Part shown: piece by piece, positions 1 through 7,105 of the stretch | How the letters are laid out: each line of letters starts with the position of its first letter | How positions within the stretch are numbered: the stretch's first letter is position 1 | Origin: Prosthecobacter debontii | Lineage (GTDB): Bacteria > Verrucomicrobiota > Verrucomicrobiia > Verrucomicrobiales > Akkermansiaceae | Length of the DNA stretch: 8,686 nucleotides | Direction of reading: 5' to 3' | Assembly (NCBI GenBank): GCA_945885485.1 | Contig: CAMCYT010000102.1 | Coordinates: 1-8,686, forward strand | Notes under the pieces: generated by a model | The model's database searches: none | What the model saw: the letters and a program-made list of their open reading frames with translations, nothing else | What the model was told of the DNA's origin: nothing | Made by a program: the position numbers and the translations under genes

Positions 1-261
1 CAAGTGGTCAACGTCGGCAACACCCGCGAGATCAGCATTCTTGATTTAGCAAGACTAGTGATCGCTCACACTGAAAGCACATCATCGATCGAGTTTGTGT
101 CTTTCGACCAGGCTTACGGCGAGCATTTCGACCAAATCACCCAGCGAAAGCCCAACGTGAATAAGTTGAAACGGCTCACCGGATTCACTCCGAAATGGAC
201 ACTGGAAAATACAATCGATGATCTACTCAAGAACAAACTTACTGGAGGAATTACCCAATGA
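1..261 (+). CDS. NAD-dependent sugar epimerase/dehydratase, C-terminal part (5' end outside window)
   Basis: The frame is open from the first base, so this is the last 86 codons of a longer gene; the GTG at position 4 is internal rather than a start. The fragment reads VVNVGNTREISILDLARLVI, then a FDQAYGEHFDQ segment and a TGFTPKWTLENTIDDLL tail. That order matches the C-terminal substrate-binding region of extended short-chain dehydrogenase/reductase sugar enzymes (UDP-glucose/UDP-glucuronate epimerase and decarboxylase type): an N-[IV]-G-N strand, a helix, an AYG-x-x-F loop and a G-[FW]-x-P-K segment. The Rossmann fold and the Ser/Tyr/Lys catalytic residues lie upstream, so the exact reaction cannot be read. 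Its TGA overlaps the ATG of the next gene (ATGA), which suggests one transcript and a role in making a nucleotide sugar for the downstream glycosyltransferase. Confidence 0.85.
   Translation, partial: QVVNVGNTREISILDLARLVIAHTESTSSIEFVSFDQAYGEHFDQITQRKPNVNKLKRLTGFTPKWTLENTIDDLLKNKLTGGITQ
244..249 (+). promoter_or_regulatory. Shine-Dalgarno site for the YaiO-like gene
   Basis: GGAGGA lies 8 bases before the ATG at 258, inside the end of the epimerase gene. It is the clearest ribosome binding site in the run and fixes the start of the next gene at 258. Confidence 0.7.
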
Positions 262-1142
262 GAATTACCATCAATAAACACACGTGCCTGGTCATCTTGG
301 CTATGATATTCCTCTTGGAAAATCACTACGGCCAATCTCCTAACAGCCCACTTTCAACTGGGAATATATCACCTAAACAACTCGAGAGCGAGCCAGCATA
401 TCAGTGGACACTCGTCCCCGCATACAGCTGGAGCTTTTTCAATAAAGGTCGCGATAGTTGGCAAAAAGAGAGCCTAGACCTCTACTACTATCTAGATGAC
501 AAAAAACTCTTATTGGGCACCAGCGTGGACATGATGCATCGACCTCCAAACGGTACCGATATCATGTATGGATTCAATGCAGCATGGTATGCACTCGATA
601 ACCTCGAACTTCATGGCGAAGTCTCACTGACTCAAGATGCGGACTTCTTACCAAGCGAGCGCTATTCCCTCGGCCTGCAATACAGACTGAACCAGAAGCT
701 GGGATTTATCTTCGATGTGGAACAACTGAATTTTGGTTCCTACGCTCCTGCTTGGGAAGATGATGGTATCACGCTAATCAAACCGGGCATCTCCTACTGG
801 TTCACGGAAAACACATTTGCCACCTTTCGCTACACTCATGGCTGGGTACACGATCAAGCAGACTTCGATTGCTACGGCGCCTCAGTCGTCTTCGGCGATC
901 TGCCTCGTGATGGCCAATTATCTATCGGCATCTCCTACGGAACGGACCCAGATCTCGATTTTGGCACTACCGGCACGGCTCTGTCGGATGCCTACACGTT
1001 TAGCATTTTCTACAAAGAGCCTATCAAACCTAATCTCACCCTCTTTGCGGGTTTGGAATATGTCTACCGATTCCAAACAAACAACAATAGTGAATTGTAT
1101 CAAATGTGGACACCAACCATCGGACTATCATGGAAATTCTAA
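258..1142 (+). CDS. YaiO-like outer-membrane beta-barrel protein
   Basis: A 294-residue secreted protein. The N-terminus has a basic start (MRITINKH), a hydrophobic core at about residues 10-20 and a probable cleavage site near HYGQS, consistent with a Sec signal peptide. The rest is rich in short alternating aromatic/polar strands, including SLDLYYYL, YSLGLQYRL, ATFRYTHGW, LSIGISYG and YTFSIFYKE. It ends IGLSWKF, an outer-membrane C-terminal signature with terminal Phe recognised by the BAM machinery. The RYTH segment, the LSIGISYGTDPD strand-loop, the NLTLFAGLEYVY strand and the WKF end resemble the YaiO family of about 250-residue barrels. No TPR domain is present, unlike PgaA-type porins. 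A good ribosome binding site supports the start. Placed in a polysaccharide gene run, it is a candidate outer-membrane export or anchoring component; that role is inferred, since YaiO proteins are poorly characterised. Confidence 0.8.
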   Translation: MRITINKHTCLVILAMIFLLENHYGQSPNSPLSTGNISPKQLESEPAYQWTLVPAYSWSFFNKGRDSWQKESLDLYYYLDDKKLLLGTSVDMMHRPPNGTDIMYGFNAAWYALDNLELHGEVSLTQDADFLPSERYSLGLQYRLNQKLGFIFDVEQLNFGSYAPAWEDDGITLIKPGISYWFTENTFATFRYTHGWVHDQADFDCYGASVVFGDLPRDGQLSIGISYGTDPDLDFGTTGTALSDAYTFSIFYKEPIKPNLTLFAGLEYVYRFQTNNNSELYQMWTPTIGLSWKF

Positions 1143-2221
1143 ATCATAACTTATTGCCTCTCGCGTTGAATATCGGGCTGGCGCTAACCGGCATGATCTT
1201 TCTTCTACTCATGATCATCACTGCTGTGCATTGGCAGGCCGACCGACAACAAAAACACGCCATCGCATTTGATCAGATCAACGAGCCACTATTGATGAGC
1301 TATATTGAATGCGAAACCCCGAAGACGGCAGTGATTAAGTCCATGGAGAAAAAACCATTTGAGGCGATGCGCTTGCTGATGGAATTCTCCAAAAATCTCC
1401 AGCCTACCGATCAATCTCGATTACTGCCCTTGTTTAGTGAGTTGATCGAGGTCGACAAAGAAACCTCCGCCCTGAACAGCACCTCTATCAAACGAAGACT
1501 GCAGGCGGCAGAGCGTCTCGGTCATCTGAAAAATGACACATCCGCAGACGCACTTCTTCATGCTCTTGAGGATGAAGTGATGGAGGTCCGCTATTGCGCG
1601 GCTCGTTCGTTAGCCGCTCACGGTCAGACAAAGTATATTGAACCCACACTTCTCGCCTTCGATACAGACCATGAGATCAACTGGTTACGCTTGGTCGAAA
1701 TCACTTGTGATTATGGATCATTCGCGGTGCCAACGCTTCTTTCCGTGCTGGAAAACTCGCAAGGAAAATATTCTAACAATATTATCAATGTTGCGATCCG
1801 TGTTTTAGGGGTGCTTAAAGAGACCCAGGCAGTGCACGAATTGATCCGCTTACTCGATCATTCAGATTTCAGCATACGACTCAATGCGGCGCGTGCCTTG
1901 GGAGAAATTGGAGATCCTGTTGCTATCTCGCCGATAGCCGAACTGAGTCACGATCCAGAATGGGCAGTTCGCAACAAAGCGGTAGAGGCCATAGGTAAAT
2001 TGCACGCGAAAACGCACATTCCTATCTTAACAGAAGCCATGTCCGACTCCTCCTGGTGGGTGCGCTTTTCAGCCGCCCAGGCGCTTCACTCACTTGGCCT
2101 AACCGGCATCGAAAAACTCAAGGATATCATGAAAAGCACTCACGATGTTTACGCGCATGACATGTGCTGCCAAGTACTTGGCGAGCATGGTCTCCTTGAA
2201 ATAACTAACAACCCGTCATGA
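1130..2221 (+). CDS. Membrane-anchored HEAT-repeat protein
   Basis: A 363-residue protein with one N-terminal membrane segment (about residues 8-34, LLPLALNIGLALTGMIFLLL onward) followed by an all-helical domain. HEAT/PBS-lyase-type repeats are clear at about 138-165 (ALLHALEDEVMEVRYCAARS), 234-261 (ELIRLLDHSDFSIRLNAARA, ending in LGEIGD), 265-291 (AELSHDPEWAVRNKAVEAIG) and 297-323 (PILTEAMSDSSWWVRFSAAQ), with weaker helices between. Basic residues just after the membrane segment (ADRQQKH) and an acidic N-terminus suggest that the repeat domain faces the cytoplasm; this is an inference. No catalytic motif is visible, so a scaffold or adaptor role is likely, perhaps for the adjacent glycosyltransferase. 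I chose the ATG at 1130, which overlaps the barrel gene by 13 bases. A GTG at 1106 would add 8 residues (371 in total) and lengthen the overlap to 37 bases. Neither start has a convincing ribosome binding site. The gene ends in an ATGA overlap with the glycosyltransferase. Confidence 0.85.
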   Translation: MEILNHNLLPLALNIGLALTGMIFLLLMIITAVHWQADRQQKHAIAFDQINEPLLMSYIECETPKTAVIKSMEKKPFEAMRLLMEFSKNLQPTDQSRLLPLFSELIEVDKETSALNSTSIKRRLQAAERLGHLKNDTSADALLHALEDEVMEVRYCAARSLAAHGQTKYIEPTLLAFDTDHEINWLRLVEITCDYGSFAVPTLLSVLENSQGKYSNNIINVAIRVLGVLKETQAVHELIRLLDHSDFSIRLNAARALGEIGDPVAISPIAELSHDPEWAVRNKAVEAIGKLHAKTHIPILTEAMSDSSWWVRFSAAQALHSLGLTGIEKLKDIMKSTHDVYAHDMCCQVLGEHGLLEITNNPS

Positions 2222-3636
2222 TAGCGATTCTACAAATTTGTGCCTTAACTATTCTCATCTACTTCGTTGCGCTCAGCGCGATCAATCTACTACTGGTCTG
2301 CCTCGGAGCGATCCGGATTCGTGATTATAATAATAAAAGTACCGCGTCGGACTTCGATCGTATTGTGAAGTCAAATCTTTCCCTTCCGATATCCGTGATC
2401 ATCCCCGCTCATAACGAAGCCGCCATTATCATTGGAACAGTAGAAAATATTCTCAAACTCGATTATCCCGTCCATGAAGTGATCGTGGTGGATGACGGAT
2501 CGACCGACGAAACAATCAAGTTACTCGAGCAAAGCTTCAACATCCAGCGCCTAGAAAAACATGGAGCTTCTCACATCAAAACACAAAAAGTCCAAGCGGT
2601 TTATGCATCTTCAGATTATCCCAACCTCGTGGTGATCGTAAAAGAAAATGGCCGGCGGGCAGATGCGATAAATGCCGGCGTTACCCTCAGCCACTATCCA
2701 CTCATCTGTATCATCGATGCAGATTGTGTGATTGAAGCTGATGGCTTGCAGCGCATGGCACGTCCCTTCCTATTCGACCCCAACCTCGCCGCAGCAACTG
2801 GGGTAGTCCGCCCATCAAATGGCTTGGTTATTGAAAACGGAGTCATCATAAAGCGGGGCTTGCCTAAGACTTGGCTGGGCATGAATCAGGAAATCGAATA
2901 TACCCGTAGCTTCCAATGGTTACGCATCGGCCTGAACCGCTTGCAAAGCATGCTCAGTATTTCCGGAGCTCTTCTCTTGATCAAGAAATCGGTTTTCGAG
3001 GAAACGGGTGGCCCTTGGCCCGATGCCATCACCGATGACATCGAGTACACTATTCGCTTGAACGGATTTCTCTTCGATCGAAAAAACAAACGCGATCTCA
3101 ACTTAGCCTTCATCCCAGATGCGGTTAGCTACACTGAAGTGCCCGAAAAACTTGACCTTTATCTCTCTCAGCGCAACCGCTGGCAACGTGGGACAATTCA
3201 GGCTCTCTTCCGTAATTGGCGCATGTTTTTAAATCCTCGATATGGCACTACCAGCCTATTGGGCATGCCTTATTTTTTAATCTTCGAAGCCATGGCTCCC
3301 ATTGTCGAATTTACCGCCTATGTCTTAGCTGTCGTTTTATTGGTGCTAGGGCTCACCGCCTGGCAAGAGATTCTTACACTCGTTTTGCTCGCTTATACCA
3401 CATCTGCATTTCTCACATTGCTCTCCATCCTTATCACCGAAACATCCCGTCTGCGCTCCTCATCATGGAATGATTACTGGAAAATGATTCTTTCCGTTTT
3501 CATCGATACTCTTGGATGGCATCAGCTTCGGGTTTTCACCTCATTGTGGGCAACCATTCAATTCATCTTACTCAGAAAACGTGATCTAGGAGCCCCAATG
3601 ACACGCAACCCACAACCTATATCCAGCCAATCATGA
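2218..3636 (+). CDS. Family 2 glycosyltransferase, processive PgaC/hyaluronan-synthase type
   Basis: A 472-residue inner-membrane enzyme expected to polymerise sugar from a nucleotide donor on the cytoplasmic face. One membrane helix (about 3-31) precedes a GT-A domain. The domain has the opening strand PISVIIPAHNEA (57-68), VVDDGSTDE with D92/D93, a KENGRRADAINAG loop (142-154), the metal-binding D167-A-D169, ITDDIE with the probable base D273/D274 (271-276), and QRNRW (318-322), the Q-x-x-R-W motif of processive synthases. Further membrane segments lie at about 346-376, 382-407 and 421-453. The tail WATIQFILLRKRDLGAPMTR is typical of PgaC-like enzymes. Sugar specificity cannot be read from the sequence. 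The usual lysine in the GGKADALNAG-like loop is Arg here. No PilZ domain is fused. The start is set by the ATGA overlap with the HEAT gene, implying translational coupling; the stop overlaps the dehydrogenase start in the same way. Confidence 0.92.
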   Translation: MIAILQICALTILIYFVALSAINLLLVCLGAIRIRDYNNKSTASDFDRIVKSNLSLPISVIIPAHNEAAIIIGTVENILKLDYPVHEVIVVDDGSTDETIKLLEQSFNIQRLEKHGASHIKTQKVQAVYASSDYPNLVVIVKENGRRADAINAGVTLSHYPLICIIDADCVIEADGLQRMARPFLFDPNLAAATGVVRPSNGLVIENGVIIKRGLPKTWLGMNQEIEYTRSFQWLRIGLNRLQSMLSISGALLLIKKSVFEETGGPWPDAITDDIEYTIRLNGFLFDRKNKRDLNLAFIPDAVSYTEVPEKLDLYLSQRNRWQRGTIQALFRNWRMFLNPRYGTTSLLGMPYFLIFEAMAPIVEFTAYVLAVVLLVLGLTAWQEILTLVLLAYTTSAFLTLLSILITETSRLRSSSWNDYWKMILSVFIDTLGWHQLRVFTSLWATIQFILLRKRDLGAPMTRNPQPISSQS

Positions 3637-4934
3637 CCCCTAAACCCAATTCTGCATGTTTTGAAGTTGCCATCATCGGACTCGGCTATGTTGGCATTCC
3701 CTTGGCTTTGGGTTTTGCTAAAGCCGGATGCCAAACCCTTGGTTACGATTCCGACAAAGAAAGAGTTTTGGAGTTACGGAAAGGGCGTTCCCCTTTTGCG
3801 CACATTTCCTCTGAAGATCTAGCTGACACATTGAGTAATGGCTCCTTGGAAGTCACCTCAGACCCTAACGATCTATCCAAGAGCGAAGCCATCATCGTTT
3901 GCGTCCCTACCCCCTTACTTCAACATCAAGACCCAGATCTTTCCCACGTTCTAGGCGTCGGAAAAGATATCGCCCCCCACCTCCGGCGCGGCATGCTCGT
4001 CTCTCTCGAATCAAGCACCTACCCCGGAACGACCCGTGATGAATTCCGACTCGTTCTTGAACAAGGCTCCGGACTGAAAGCTGGCACCGATTTTCACTTG
4101 GTATTCTCTCCAGAGCGAGAAGACCCCGGAAACTCAGAAAGCAAACTTTTCAATATCCCCAAGGTAATTGGCGGCCTAACAGAAGAATGCCTTAAAAGAG
4201 CGGTAGAACTCTATGGTAGAGCGATCGATAAAATTGTCCCCGTGAGCAGTTGCGACACCGCCGAAGCAGTGAAATTAACCGAAAATATTTTTCGTTTCAT
4301 AAACATCGCTTTAGTCAACGAGCTTAAGACTATCTACACGGCAATGGGGATCAATATATGGGAGGTTCTTAATGCCGCGAAAACGAAACCCTTCGGCTTC
4401 ATGCCCTTCTATCCGGGAGTCGGAGTCGGCGGCCATTGTATCCCCATTGATCCTTATTATCTGATCTGGAAGGCTAGGGAACTCGATATCGATTGCCGCT
4501 TCATCGAATTGGCCGGTCAGATCAATCGCTCAATGCCCAACTATGTGGTCAATCACCTGTTAGAAGCTATCAATCATACTGGGCAATCTCTAAGTGGTCA
4601 GACCATACTGGTAGTTGGCCTCGCCTATAAACCGGGTGTCTCTGATGATCGTGAATCAAAGTCCTATACGATTATGAATCTCCTAAAGGATAAAGGAGCT
4701 GATGTGGAATATTATGATCCAGGCATCCTTATCATTCCGCCGCACCGCGGCCACTGGTCAGGACAATCCTCCATCAATTGGAATCGTGAAAATTTGGGAC
4801 GCTTCGCCGCCGCTGTGGTTTGCTCGGCTAATCAAGATGTGGACTACGAACAATTAGCTGATGAGATCCCGCTTGTTATCGATGCGTGCAATATCGTCCC
4901 CAAAGACCGTATGGCGCAAGTGGTCCTCGCGTGA
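3633..4934 (+). CDS. UDP-sugar 6-dehydrogenase (UDP-glucose/UDP-HexNAc dehydrogenase family)
   Basis: A 433-residue cytoplasmic enzyme that oxidises C6 of a UDP-hexose or UDP-N-acetylhexosamine to the carboxylate in two NAD-dependent steps. Visible hallmarks are the Rossmann motif IIGLGYVGIPLALGFAKAG (15-33), CVPTPL (90-95), ESSTYPGTT (126-134), FSPEREDPGN (158-167), the catalytic-region lysine in AVKLTENIF (212-220), the catalytic cysteine C269 in GVGGHCIPIDP, and the C-terminal VVGLAYKPGVSDDRESKS (327-344). The SPEREDPGN and F-x-P-F-Y-P-G-x-G-x-GGHCIP forms resemble the WbpA/TviB group acting on UDP-HexNAc, but UDP-glucose cannot be excluded. Length is normal for the family and all the catalytic motifs checked are intact. 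The gene starts in an ATGA overlap with the glycosyltransferase, so it probably supplies an acidic sugar donor to that enzyme. It is the last gene of the tightly overlapped run. Confidence 0.93.
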   Translation: MTPKPNSACFEVAIIGLGYVGIPLALGFAKAGCQTLGYDSDKERVLELRKGRSPFAHISSEDLADTLSNGSLEVTSDPNDLSKSEAIIVCVPTPLLQHQDPDLSHVLGVGKDIAPHLRRGMLVSLESSTYPGTTRDEFRLVLEQGSGLKAGTDFHLVFSPEREDPGNSESKLFNIPKVIGGLTEECLKRAVELYGRAIDKIVPVSSCDTAEAVKLTENIFRFINIALVNELKTIYTAMGINIWEVLNAAKTKPFGFMPFYPGVGVGGHCIPIDPYYLIWKARELDIDCRFIELAGQINRSMPNYVVNHLLEAINHTGQSLSGQTILVVGLAYKPGVSDDRESKSYTIMNLLKDKGADVEYYDPGILIIPPHRGHWSGQSSINWNRENLGRFAAAVVCSANQDVDYEQLADEIPLVIDACNIVPKDRMAQVVLA

Positions 4935-5006
4935 TATTTGAGACTGAATTTAGATTAGAGAGGGACACCCCATTCAACATTGCTACCCCAGCCGTTTTCA
5001 TCGCCC

Positions 5007-5852
5007 ATGAAAAATAGGAAAAAAATCTGGCTACCCCTCATCATCATTGTGGTGATTCAAGTGGGAGGATATTTCCAACTGACTAACTATATTCACACGA
5101 TTCAGCAGAGTTCGGAGAAGAATTCCAGCAGATCAAATGACGCCTTGCCAGTTCATCACGAGGACTTCGATCATAGGTATTGGGTGCTAAGTCTAGGGCT
5201 CATTCAGGCCGCGCTTCTGCTCGGAGCTGTTTGGCTAGGAAGAACCCACTTTTCTCAATTTGAGCACCGTGCTTTTCATGATTCTCTAACAGGTTTACCG
5301 AATCGTTGGTACGTGGATTTACATCTCGATTGGGCATGCTCCAGAGCAGAGGCCCATGGAGACTTGGTAATCCTGGCCTTTATTGATCTCAACGGTTTCA
5401 AACCTATCAATGACACCCTTGGCCACGACAAAGGGGATCATGTTCTAAAATTCATTGCCGATAATCTTAGGGCCAACTGCCGCTCCGGTGACATGGCATT
5501 CCGTTATGGTGGTGACGAGTTCATCGTGGTGTTTATCACACCAGCGAATCAGAGCTTTCAGAGTCTAGAGCGACTCAAGAATCTAATCCGCACTACCTTC
5601 CGGGAACCGAATCAGTTTAGCAAGGAGGGAGGCTTTGGTGCCGCCGTTGGTATCAGTGTTTTTCCATCGTGTGCGAAGAGCTCTAAGATGCTGGTTGAAA
5701 CCGCCGATCAAGCGATGTATCGGGCAAAAAAACGGGCGAAAGCTGAGAATGAATCGTTAGTGATTGTGGAATACCATAGGGATTTTACCAAAGGCGATGA
5801 GCAGGCCGTTTGCCAAAATTCCGAGGTAGTGAAGGTCCAATCCAGGGCGTGA
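5007..5852 (+). CDS. Membrane-bound diguanylate cyclase (GGDEF domain)
   Basis: A 281-residue protein predicted to make c-di-GMP from two GTP. Two membrane helices (about 8-25 and 58-77) flank a short periplasmic loop of about 30 residues, too small for a known sensor domain. The GGDEF domain follows, from HDSLTGLPNR (91-100), through the metal site FIDLNGFKPINDTLGHDKGD (125-144), to the active-site loop RYGGDEF (166-172), which is canonical. An RxxD inhibitory site (R159-S-G-D162) sits exactly five residues before GGDEF, so product feedback inhibition is expected. The C-terminal segment ADQAMYRAKKRAK (233-245) is standard. I prefer the ATG at 5007, which gives a basic N-terminus. A TTG at 4980 would add nine residues and has a GAGAGGGA sequence (4958-4965) 14 bases upstream, a longer spacing than usual. 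The gene may be read from the polysaccharide operon 72 bases upstream or from its own promoter. Confidence 0.92.
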   Translation: MKNRKKIWLPLIIIVVIQVGGYFQLTNYIHTIQQSSEKNSSRSNDALPVHHEDFDHRYWVLSLGLIQAALLLGAVWLGRTHFSQFEHRAFHDSLTGLPNRWYVDLHLDWACSRAEAHGDLVILAFIDLNGFKPINDTLGHDKGDHVLKFIADNLRANCRSGDMAFRYGGDEFIVVFITPANQSFQSLERLKNLIRTTFREPNQFSKEGGFGAAVGISVFPSCAKSSKMLVETADQAMYRAKKRAKAENESLVIVEYHRDFTKGDEQAVCQNSEVVKVQSRA

Positions 5853-5861
5853 TTGCAATCG

Positions 5862-5874
5862 TTCAGGTGCTGAA
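5862..5874. terminator. Short hairpin at the convergent gene ends, possible weak terminator
   Basis: TTCAG-GTG-CTGAA forms a perfect 5-bp stem with a 3-base loop right after the cyclase stop and overlapping the stop of the HD-GYP gene. On the + strand it is followed by only a short TTTAAAT run. The stem is short and AT-balanced, so this is a weak candidate. An adjacent perfect 10-base palindrome, GATTGCAATC (5851-5860), fills most of the gap between the stops. Confidence 0.2.
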
Positions 5875-6879
5875 TTTAAATCCACGCTCCTTGAATGAAG
5901 CGATACAGGCATCAACCGCCTGCGGACAATATGTCACTCCTCGACCACTTGTGATTTCTTTGAGCGCAACTTCGATGCCAAGTGCAGCACGATAAGGGCG
6001 ATGTGATGAAATCGCCTCCACCACGTCAGCCACCGACAATATCCGCGCCTCAAGAATAATTTTATCGCCAGTCAATCCATAGGGGTATCCGGAACCATCT
6101 AACCGTTCATGGTGTTGCAGAATCATTTGCGCGATGGGCCAAGGAAATTCACAGTCTTTCATGATTTCATAACCAGCTATCACATGCTGTTTGACGATTT
6201 GGTATTCAAGGTCGCTAAGCCGTCCCGGTTTGCTCAGTATTTCCGCGGGCACTTGGATCTTGCCGATATCATGAATCATGCTGCCCAGATGTATCCCTTC
6301 AATTTGAAATTCGCTCAGTCCCATTTCTTTAGCTATAGCCACCGCGAGTTCTGCTACACGGCGCTGGTGTCCTGCGGTGTAAGGATCGCGTAAACCGACG
6401 ATGGAAGCGAGTGATCCCACGAAATCGAGCAGGCTGTTTTTCAGTTTTCGTTCGCTTTCGGCAAGTTTGATATTGGATTCCCTACGCTCCTCAGCGAGGC
6501 GCGCGTTTACGACAGCACTCGTTACTGCATCGGGCAGGCGGGCCAAGCGATCTTTGAGGATATAATCGACAGCGCCATCCTTGATTAACTGGACCGCCTT
6601 GATTTCGCCCAGCGTACCGGTGACGATGATAACAGGAATATGCGGATAGTGGGTTTGCACAAAATTGAGCGCCGCTTCACCGTCGTAGTTAGGTAGATTG
6701 AAATCTGCTAGTATCACATCCGGTTGAAAAGAAACTACGCTTGCCTCGAAATCATGCTGATTTGCGACGGTCTTCCAATCCATCGCGATATTGGAATACC
6801 TCAACACATCCTGCTGCAGTTCAACATCGTTAGGCATATCCTCTAAGGACAGTACGCGAATTTTATTTAGCTCTGTCAT
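5863..6879 (-). CDS. Response regulator with HD-GYP domain, probable c-di-GMP phosphodiesterase
   Basis: A 338-residue cytoplasmic two-domain protein. The N-terminal receiver (about 6-125) has the acidic pair in SLEDMPND (E13/D14), phosphoacceptor D59 in ILADFNLP, T87 in IIVTG and K109 in ILKDRL. A short helical linker (about 126-150) leads to an HD-GYP domain (about 151-335) with H171 in RDPYTAGHQRR, the metal-binding HD pair H203/D204 in MIHDIGK, and HHERLDGSGYP (256-266), followed by SVADVVEAISSHRPYR. All the metal-binding and GYP residues I checked are present, so it is probably active and would hydrolyse c-di-GMP, opposing the neighbouring cyclase. The start is fixed by an in-frame TAA seven codons upstream; no ribosome binding site is seen at normal spacing. 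No cognate histidine kinase is adjacent within the window. It converges on the cyclase gene with 10 bases between stop codons. Confidence 0.93.
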   Translation of the reverse strand: MTELNKIRVLSLEDMPNDVELQQDVLRYSNIAMDWKTVANQHDFEASVVSFQPDVILADFNLPNYDGEAALNFVQTHYPHIPVIIVTGTLGEIKAVQLIKDGAVDYILKDRLARLPDAVTSAVVNARLAEERRESNIKLAESERKLKNSLLDFVGSLASIVGLRDPYTAGHQRRVAELAVAIAKEMGLSEFQIEGIHLGSMIHDIGKIQVPAEILSKPGRLSDLEYQIVKQHVIAGYEIMKDCEFPWPIAQMILQHHERLDGSGYPYGLTGDKIILEARILSVADVVEAISSHRPYRAALGIEVALKEITSGRGVTYCPQAVDACIASFKERGFKFST

Positions 6880-6891
6880 TTTGCGACGCGG

Positions 6892-6930
6892 TATAATTTA
6901 TCAGACTAACTCCTAGGAATTTATAATTTA
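6892..6930. repeat. Direct repeat TATAATTTA, two copies 30 bases apart
   Basis: Identical nonamers occupy 6892-6900 and 6922-6930, just upstream of the HD-GYP gene start. Each contains TATAAT on the + strand, but neither has a -35-like hexamer at 17 bases. They could be a protein binding site or chance in AT-rich DNA. Confidence 0.4.
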
Positions 6931-7105
6931 GCCTTTGTGTAATAATATACTCCCAAGTGCCAATGGATGGAAGAGGAAAAGAGAATTTATTAACCTTCTT
7001 TAACTTCGGTTTTCGGACGCTAATTATTGAAATAAAGCGTATTCGGGAGTCCCTCAAAAAACATCGGGGACATTATATCAAAATCATCCGTATCCACTGA
7101 CTATT

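Noticed and set aside
817..1149. 110-codon + strand reading frame inside the YaiO-like gene
   Set aside because: It overlaps a well-supported beta-barrel gene in another frame, has no ribosome binding site and no recognisable domain.
5810..5995. 61-codon + strand reading frame bridging the convergent gene ends
   Set aside because: It overlaps the ends of both the cyclase and HD-GYP genes in other frames, so it is a chance frame.
6109..6393. 94-codon + strand reading frame opposite the HD-GYP gene
   Set aside because: It is antisense to conserved HD-GYP motifs and has no independent support.
6947..6963. Sigma-54-like -24 element (TTGGCAC on the minus strand) upstream of the HD-GYP gene
   Set aside because: At the correct spacing the -12 position reads AGTAT instead of TTGCW, so the essential GC is missing.
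6863..7057. 64-codon minus-strand reading frame upstream of the HD-GYP gene
   Set aside because: It overlaps the HD-GYP start by 17 bases in another frame, its composition follows the AT-rich DNA, and it shows no domain, membrane segment or ribosome binding site.
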